The position numbers and the translations under genes were made by a program. 64,000 bases of DNA, from positions 13,348,001 through 13,412,000 of the forward strand of contig JAULJL010000035.1 in NCBI GenBank assembly GCA_030761205.1, written 5' to 3'. Positions 58,061-64,000 of the stretch are shown here, in pieces (position 1 is the stretch's first letter; every line of letters starts with the position of its first letter). The stretch comes from Fremontodendron californicum (lineage: Eukaryota > Streptophyta > Magnoliopsida > Malvales > Malvaceae). The notes beneath the pieces are model-generated. The model did no database searches, was not told the origin of the DNA, and saw nothing but the letters and a program-made list of their open reading frames with translations.

Positions 58061-60573
58061 ATGGCTTCATCCTCACTATTGAGGTTGCAAGAAAGTTACA
58101 TATCCTCAATTATATTTAAAGAGGTAAGTAAATTATTGTAATATTATTTATATTACATTATCAATTTTTAGTAATTTTTTAATTATTATTATTATTTTGT
58201 CATTTTATATTTTTATAATTTTATAATTTTTAATGTTTTAATTATTATAGTTTTATCATTTTTTAATTATTATTGTTTTTTCATTTTATAGTTTTATAAT
58301 TATTTATGTTTTATATTTTTTTTATTATTATAGTTTTTAATTTTTTAATTATTATTGTTTTTTCATTTTATAGTTTTTTATTTTTTATATTTTTTTATTA
58401 TTATAGTTTTATAATTTTTTTAATTATTATTGTTTTTTCATTTCATAGTTTTTTTATTTTTTAATAATTATATAAATAATTTTAAAATTTTATATTATTA
58501 TTGTTTTGTTATTTTATAGTTTTAGAATTTTTATATTGTTTAATTTTTTAATTATTATAGTTTTATAATATATTAATTTTTATAATTTTATAATTATTTA
58601 ATTTAATTTAATTATCAACAAGATACTCGTCGCTTGTTGCGTTCGAGGAAATTTACATTGGAGGACCCGCATCCATATATTATCGACCACTTAAGAAGAG
58701 CCGGATTTTATCACGCAACTCAAATTCCACGATTTTTGCTACAACCTGACTTAATCAGTGCGTTGATCGAATGATGGAGACCCGAGACGCACACTTTTCA
58801 TTTTCCATATGGTGAATGCACGATAACTCTAGAAGATGTTGCGCTTCAACTTGGACTTCCGGTCCATAGCGCTGCAGTTACAAGCGGAAGCTTGCTAGAT
58901 TGGAATGAAGAGTGCCAAAATCTGTTGGGTGCTGTACCTCCATATGAGTATGTATCTAACTCAACAGTGAGACTAAATTGGTTGAAATCCTTTCAAAATC
59001 TTCCATTTCACACAACTGAAGAACAGATACAATATGCTGCTAGAACATATATTTTACGTTTGATTGGAGGATTACTAATGCCTGACAAATCGAGCAGTCG
59101 GGTACATTTAATGTATCTTCTATTACTACGTGATTTAGAGCATGCGGCAAATTATAGTTGGGGTTCTGCGTGTTTAGCGGTTTTGTATAGAGAACTGTGT
59201 CGGGCTACAATTCCAAAAAGTCATGACATAGGTGGATGTTTAGTGCTTCTACAATCATGGGCTTGGTATCGACTGCCATCTCTTGCTCCGCGTGTGGATG
59301 TTTCGGCTGTATACCCCCTTGCAAGCAGGTAATAATCTTTACTATTTTATTAATTTTGTACGAACTTGTATTTTTATAGTTCTATTAAGATTTTATACGC
59401 ATTTTAACAGGTGGAATAGAAGTAGAGATCTTACCGAGACTCCGACCGACCTTGCAAGTATAAGATTGCTACTAGATCGAGTAGGATATGATAAGGTAAA
59501 TGTTTCGATTGTTACATTCAAGTATTTTGTATTTAATCCATATGAAACTAATAATTTGTAATAATTTTTCGCAGTTTCTGTGGATGCCATATTCCTCTAG
59601 TGAAATTATGACATGCCACCCATCGGATGCCTACAATAACTGTAATATATGGAAAGTAAACACAACATTGAAATGCTTTTCAAATGTAGAGTGGCACCAA
59701 ACTGATAGGGTGTTGAGACAATTTGGGATGCAACAACCAATTTCGCAAGCACCGGTGAACCTTGATCAGGTTCACAAGATCGACATGCGTGGGCGTCATG
59801 AAGAATTATGGCCTGCGAAACATGAACATTGGATCCATTGGTGGAATATATGTTCTCAACGAATTCTGACAGGTTATCCGATTGTTGAAAATAATTTCAA
59901 CCCATCTGATGATCACATAGGATGGTATAAAAATAAAGGTCGGCCGTTTGTTTGTCCACCGTCGGTGTATAAGGATGTTAGGAATATGCCATTTACCAGA
60001 CGAACTTCAACTCCAGTCCCTTCTACACAGGATATGGAAGCTCCTAGACCTAGAAGACAATGTGAGAGAACACGTCAACTGGCCTCATCGGAGTTCACTG
60101 CACCGAGGATGTCATTTAGTCATCCTGAACCTGAACGAGATCATGGAGTACCATCTAGTCATCGTTATTCCGTCAGTCACCTCGGATATGATGTCGATGA
60201 GTATTACCGACCATCACCGCCAATGACGAGGTTAGATGACCAGCTCCCCATCCTAAGTCCAAGTTTAGCATATCTAACATCAATGTATCAGTTTGGAACC
60301 CCTGCATCAGCATTTGATGGTAGATCATTTGTGGGTCCATCTAGTAGTCAGGTTCCCTTTATGGGTGAACTAGGTGTTGGGTCCTCCAGTAGAGGGTTTC
60401 AAATTTTTGATACAGAAGAAATGGCGGATGACATACAACCGGAACCAGTGGCGGTTACAGCAAGAGGTCGTGGTCGACCGCGAATACCTGTCACTGACGA
60501 GGTTGAACGACGAGTCCAATCACCACGCACTAGGAGAGCTCGACACTGTTGCTCTACACCACGCAATAATTAG
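58061..60573 (+). pseudogene. Plant mobile domain (PMD) / MAIN-like ORF with one nonsense codon
   Basis: PMD proteins are found in host silencing-related MAIN/MAIL genes and in MULE and gypsy elements. Model: exon 1 58061-58123 (MASSSLLRLQES), exon 2 from about 58623 to 59328, exon 3 59411-59495, exon 4 59575-60573. Exon 2 carries the PMD core: PYIIDHLRRAGFYHATQIP, TFHFPYGECTITLEDVALQL, GLPV, and later HLMYLLLLRDLEHAANYSWG, SACLAVLYRELC, LLQSWAWYRLP. Exon 4 has FLWMPYSSSEIM, VLRQFGMQQPIS, HEELWPAKHEHWIHWW, and ends with an AT-hook-like ARGRGRPRIP. An in-frame TGA (58772-58774) replaces what should be Arg before WRPETHTFHF, a single C-to-T type change. The exon 1/2 phase does not fit cleanly. 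Otherwise well preserved. Confidence 0.85.
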
Positions 60574-60909
60574 AATAAATGTAGTTTTATCAATATAACG
60601 AGAATAATGTATTTTAAATTTGTAATATATAAAATTATATGTTTTGCATTTCATGTTATTTATTTTAAATTTATTGAGAAATTAATTGTTATTTTTAATT
60701 TTTTTATTTATTTTGTTATTTATTATTGAATATATTTTTAAAAATGTTAATTTTGTTATTTATTTTAAATTTTATGTCTACATCAATCTAACTAAAATGA
60801 AAATGTTTTCAACATTTTCTTAATTATATGTTAAGTAGAAAAAAACTTGCATAATCCAAATTACATGATAAGTAGTAAATATTACTGTTTATGAAAACAT
60901 GTAATTCTT

Positions 60910-61644
60910 TTATTGTTGATGAGAAATCTCCCCCGATGTGCCAGATTGATGCAGACATTTTCGACGGCTCTGACCTTCATTTCTGCATAATCCACAACGT
61001 TTTGGTTGGCCTTTCTCTTTGAGGTCCATTTCATTACGAATACAACTTGATTTTGGCCGACCATGTGGATTTCTCCGCATTTCTTGATTGGGACACACTT
61101 CTGGACCATCATATTGAGGCCAATAACCTTCATTTCCAACTGGTTGGAACTCATGTCTATAAACATTCAATATAGTTTCCAGTCTATAGACATTGTCCAT
61201 ATATTGCATGCAATCTACATGGACATGTGCACAAGCAGCAACTACATGTGAACAAGGGAACCTTTGTGCTTGAAACTTCCTATAGTCACACCACGTGTCA
61301 CTAAGCTTGACTCTGTACTTCATTGCAGGAACACCCTCTTGTGGATCAACTAACTCTTCAATCAGAAAAGATTGATTTGCTCGCGTAAAATTACGAACAA
61401 AGTGGGAGTTAGCTTTCCTGCGATTTTCTTGCATAGCCTGTGTGACTGTTTCACAGTATATGTGGCCTCTCTCCATCATTGCAATTTACTTGTTCCCCAT
61501 CTTAACAAAAAGTGCAGCCAACCTATAATATGTTGATTGCACTAAAGCAGTAATGGGAAGATGACGCGTTCCCTTCAACACCGAATTGATAGATTCAGCT
61601 AGGTTGGTTTTCATATGGCCATAACGTCTTCCTTGATCATATGA
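60910..61644 (-). pseudogene. MULE transposase, C-terminal part
   Basis: Reads YGHMKTNLAESINSVLKG and LPITALVQSTYYRLAALF, a stop (TAA, near 61490) where the family has a residue, then IAMMERGH and a SWIM-type zinc finger region TWCDYRKFQAQRFPCSHVVA. The second Cys of the usual C-x-C is Tyr. The terminal knuckle CGLCRNEGQSRRKC has Gln where His is expected. The N-terminal and DDE parts are absent because the Athila-like LTR at 61649 interrupts the gene. Convergent with the PMD ORF. Confidence 0.88.
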
Positions 61645-61648
61645 TTGG

Positions 61649-63122
61649 TGATAACTCGTATAATTATATAGTTTTTAGTTATGTTTTATTATTGTTTTGT
61701 GTCAAATACGAGTTATTATTGTTTAGTCTAATTGTGTTTATGATCTTTTATATTTTTATGTAATTTGGTGTTTTTCACAAGTTTCTTTGAGTGATTTCAG
61801 ATTACTAGAATTAAGGGCAAATCCAGTTCAGTTCCAGTTCCGACACCGTTTACCATATCAGCTATATCTCGAGTTTCACTGAAGCAATAAGACTGAAATT
61901 GGTAGCCGTGCAAAGCTAAGAGGCATATCTATCTTTTTCATGTTTTACACTTCTTGAAACGGAGTCGTTTTCCCTAGTGAAATCGACCATCAAGTTGGCT
62001 GATGTGCAATGACGTCTGTGCTGACCTGTTTTCGTATTTTGCCCATATCGTCTTATCCACATCAGAAAATGAGCTGATTCCAACGGCTATGGATCCGTAA
62101 CTGATAGGGGTATATTTTTCTAGAAGACAATTTTATCAGATCGAGCCTCCAACATTGACAAAATCGACCATCAAGCTGGCTGATCAGAATTGTCATACAA
62201 TATGACGAAAATTGTTAGAAAAATGCACCCACCTATTATACCTACCTTTGAAATTTGTAAAGCTTGTCTCTTGTCATTTAGCCCTCCAAAATGTGTATAA
62301 ATAAAGGGCCTTGGATGAGTATTGGGATACATTATACATTGGTAGGATATTAGCCATTGCAATGTAATTCTCTAAGTTTTCTTCTTCTTTCCTTTCTCTA
62401 GTTTTCTTTTTCTTTATTTTTCTTTTCATTTTCTTCATATCTAGTATGTGTTGTTAATCATATTGTTGAGGTGATGAGGTGAAGCTTTTGGTAAATGCTA
62501 AGGTTAGTCTCTTAAACATGAGCTAAAATGAATCATCATTTAGTATAGATAATATTTTCTTTTGGTTGAAAATCATACTTGCAAAGTAGGGATCTTGATT
62601 CATTATTGACAATGAAAATGGCACAGTAAATGCTTGGTTTCATAACCTTGATTTGTTGTAGACATATACCTTGGCATAAGGAATGCTTGGACTCTTTTTG
62701 TGAGTTTTGAGGACACCAAATGAACATAATATCATATGCTATGGACGTTGGACAATTTGGACTGAATTGCTAAACCTTCCGATTGGAATCTCCCTTATGT
62801 GTGAATTTCAATTGTGTAATAAAACAAGATTAATCTTAGCATAACACCAAGAGTGGATTCTCTAACCTCAACATCTTTTCTTATTGTTTTTATATCTTGT
62901 TTAATTTCTTTTATGTTATTTTGTTTATTTTGTTCTCTAATATCTTGTTTATCTTGTTTTGTTGTTGATTCCCTAATATCTTTTTTACTTTCTTTTTCTT
63001 ATATATTTATAAACTTATACTTACTAATACGCTTCCCTGTGGTTCGACCTCGGACACCCGAGAATTTATTACTTGAACATAACCTGCACTTGGGTTTACG
63101 ACTCTTAATTGAGTCACCATCA
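61649..63122 (+). repeat. 5' LTR of the second Athila-like element (1474 bp)
   Basis: Starts TGATAACTCGTATAATTATA and ends aattgagtcaccatca. More diverged from the first element's LTRs than those are from each other (for example gactgaaattggtagccgtg), so it is a separate insertion, not a copy of the first. Confidence 0.95.
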
Positions 63123-63128
63123 AGTTTT

Positions 63129-63146
63129 TGGCGCCGTTGCCCGGGA
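63129..63146 (+). promoter_or_regulatory. Primer-binding site, tRNA-Asp type
   Basis: TGGCGCCGTTGCCCGGGA lies six bases after the LTR. It differs by one base (C for G) from the site of the first element. Confidence 0.88.
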
Positions 63147-63397
63147 AGCAATACTAAGTATATAAGTTTATAAGTATATTTATTTTTATTGGCTGGTTAT
63201 ACCGCCTAATTTTCTATATATTTATATTTATATTGTATATTAACTTTGTTTTATTTTTATTGGCTGGTTATACCGCCTAATCTGTATATTAACTTTGTTT
63301 TATGCTTGTTTGGCGACGTGATTTTAGATCTCGTCGTTTAGTTAGATTTTATTGTGAAACTTTTTCAGGTAATCTTTCTAATACAACTCCTACCATG

Positions 63398-64000
63398 TGC
63401 ACGATGGACGTGTAACGGTAAATGTCGTTCTATTGGGATTCCGTCCTCTAATCGAGATGATAAAATTGAATTCATTAAGGATGGACTGAGTAAGGAGAAT
63501 TTGGGTAATATCCAACTTTCTCTTGAGACGCATCCTAGTGGAGACGTACAAAGAGAAATTCTTGATTTATGGCCGCAATTCCAAAGGGAATGGCAACATC
63601 TTGGGAATCTGATGTTAAAAGACCCTGTTTGCCAGCTTGTACGAAAACTGGATGGGAAGCATATCCTCGACTCATAGAAGGCGTTTAAGCCGTTTCTGGA
63701 CGTAAAACCAGAGGAAGATGTGAGCCACAATCACAACTACAATAAATGACTTCTTAGCTTTTGGTTTGATTTGCAATAATTTTATTTCGGTTTAATTTAC
63801 GTGTTGTTCGATTTGTGTAATTATTCTCGTTTTTTTTTTTTGCATTGGTCTTTTACGGTTGATTTTTCTTCTCTTTTTGATTTTCTTCCTGAAATCACGC
63901 AAAAATCTTTTGTTAGGTTAACATTTTCTTCTGACAGGTCAAATACACTTTCGGCGACATTATTACTCTTGTCTGATTCACTACTCAGTCCTCTATATAT
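63398..64000 (+). pseudogene. Captured cassette, second copy (unidentified ORF end and LOG 5' leader)
   Basis: Matches the reverse complement of 46100-46690: gatggacgtgtaacggtaaa onward, SKENLGNIQLSLETHPSG, then QREWQHLGNLMLKDPVCQLV with Trp where the first copy has a stop, to KLDGKHILDS and a stop near 63675. One A is missing relative to the first copy near 63463, changing the upstream frame. After 63680 comes the 5' UTR-like leader of LOG. The LOG coding part would begin shortly after the window end. Confidence 0.85.

Larger units (their letters stand above)
57633..61648. mobile_element. Mutator-like (MULE) element with PMD gene, interrupted
   Basis: Contains a PMD-type ORF on + and a MULE transposase C-terminal part on -, converging on a ~335-bp AT-rich spacer (60574-60909). 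PMD domains are known passengers of plant MULE elements. The left limit is set only by the end of the duplicated block; I could not define terminal inverted repeats. The right side is cut by an Athila-like LTR at 61649 and presumably resumes beyond the window. Confidence 0.65.
61649..64000 (+). mobile_element. Second Athila-like LOG-family retrotransposon, 5' part
   Basis: 5' LTR (61649-63122), tRNA-Asp primer site and leader are homologous to the element at 42484-51736 but in the opposite orientation. At the gag start codon (ATG 63395) the sequence jumps straight to the captured cassette, so gag, protease and integrase are all absent. The window ends within the 5' UTR-like segment just before the expected LOG start codon. 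The 5 bp before the LTR (ATTGG, 61644-61648) are its candidate target duplication. Confidence 0.9.

Overview
The window is nuclear DNA of a flowering plant, almost certainly a eudicot. It is AT-rich, its genes have many short exons with GT-AG introns, and most of the length is plant transposable elements nested inside each other. A G-rich dispersed repeat near 5.0-5.5 kb resembles repeats I associate with Malvaceae (cotton or durian type genomes); I hold that assignment only weakly.

Left part (1-23.1 kb): a partial 4.9-kb-class LTR in reverse orientation (1-2103), then about 6 kb of AT-rich intergenic DNA with MITE-like repeats. Next is an intact 16-exon gene for cytosolic pyruvate kinase (8227-16046, +, 527 codons). 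An ankyrin-repeat/PGG membrane protein gene follows (17948-19361, -) that looks frameshifted, with a ~98-bp TA microsatellite just upstream of its start. Repeat-filled intergenic DNA holds a tandem duplication, a 648-bp TIR element and a long inverted-repeat element.

Middle (23.1-56.4 kb) is a three-layer nest. (1) A CACTA (En/Spm) transposon starts at 23083 and its TNP2-type transposase is split. (2) A large Tat/Ogre-like Ty3/gypsy element (24904-52973) is inserted in that gene, with 4.9-kb LTRs, a perfect 5-bp target duplication ATGCT, only gag-like coding and no pol. (3) An Athila-like Ty3/gypsy element (42484-51736, -) is inserted in the 3' LTR of the second, with target duplication TCAAT. 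The Athila-like element has lost RT, RNase H and most of integrase. Between its integrase remnant and 3' LTR it carries an intronless host-derived LONELY GUY (LOG, cytokinin-activating) coding sequence and a second, unidentified ORF.

Right part (56.4-64 kb): a 1.2-kb second copy of the DNA downstream of the pyruvate kinase gene. It is followed by a Mutator-like (MULE) region with a plant-mobile-domain (PMD) ORF on + and a convergent MULE transposase remnant on -. Another member of the LOG-carrying Athila family, in the opposite orientation, interrupts that transposase at 61649 and runs off the window. In this member the gag start codon is joined directly to the captured cassette.

The most interesting system is this retrotransposon family that carries a phytohormone-activation gene as cargo. 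It is present twice here, in two different stages of internal deletion. Only the pyruvate kinase gene looks like an undamaged host gene.
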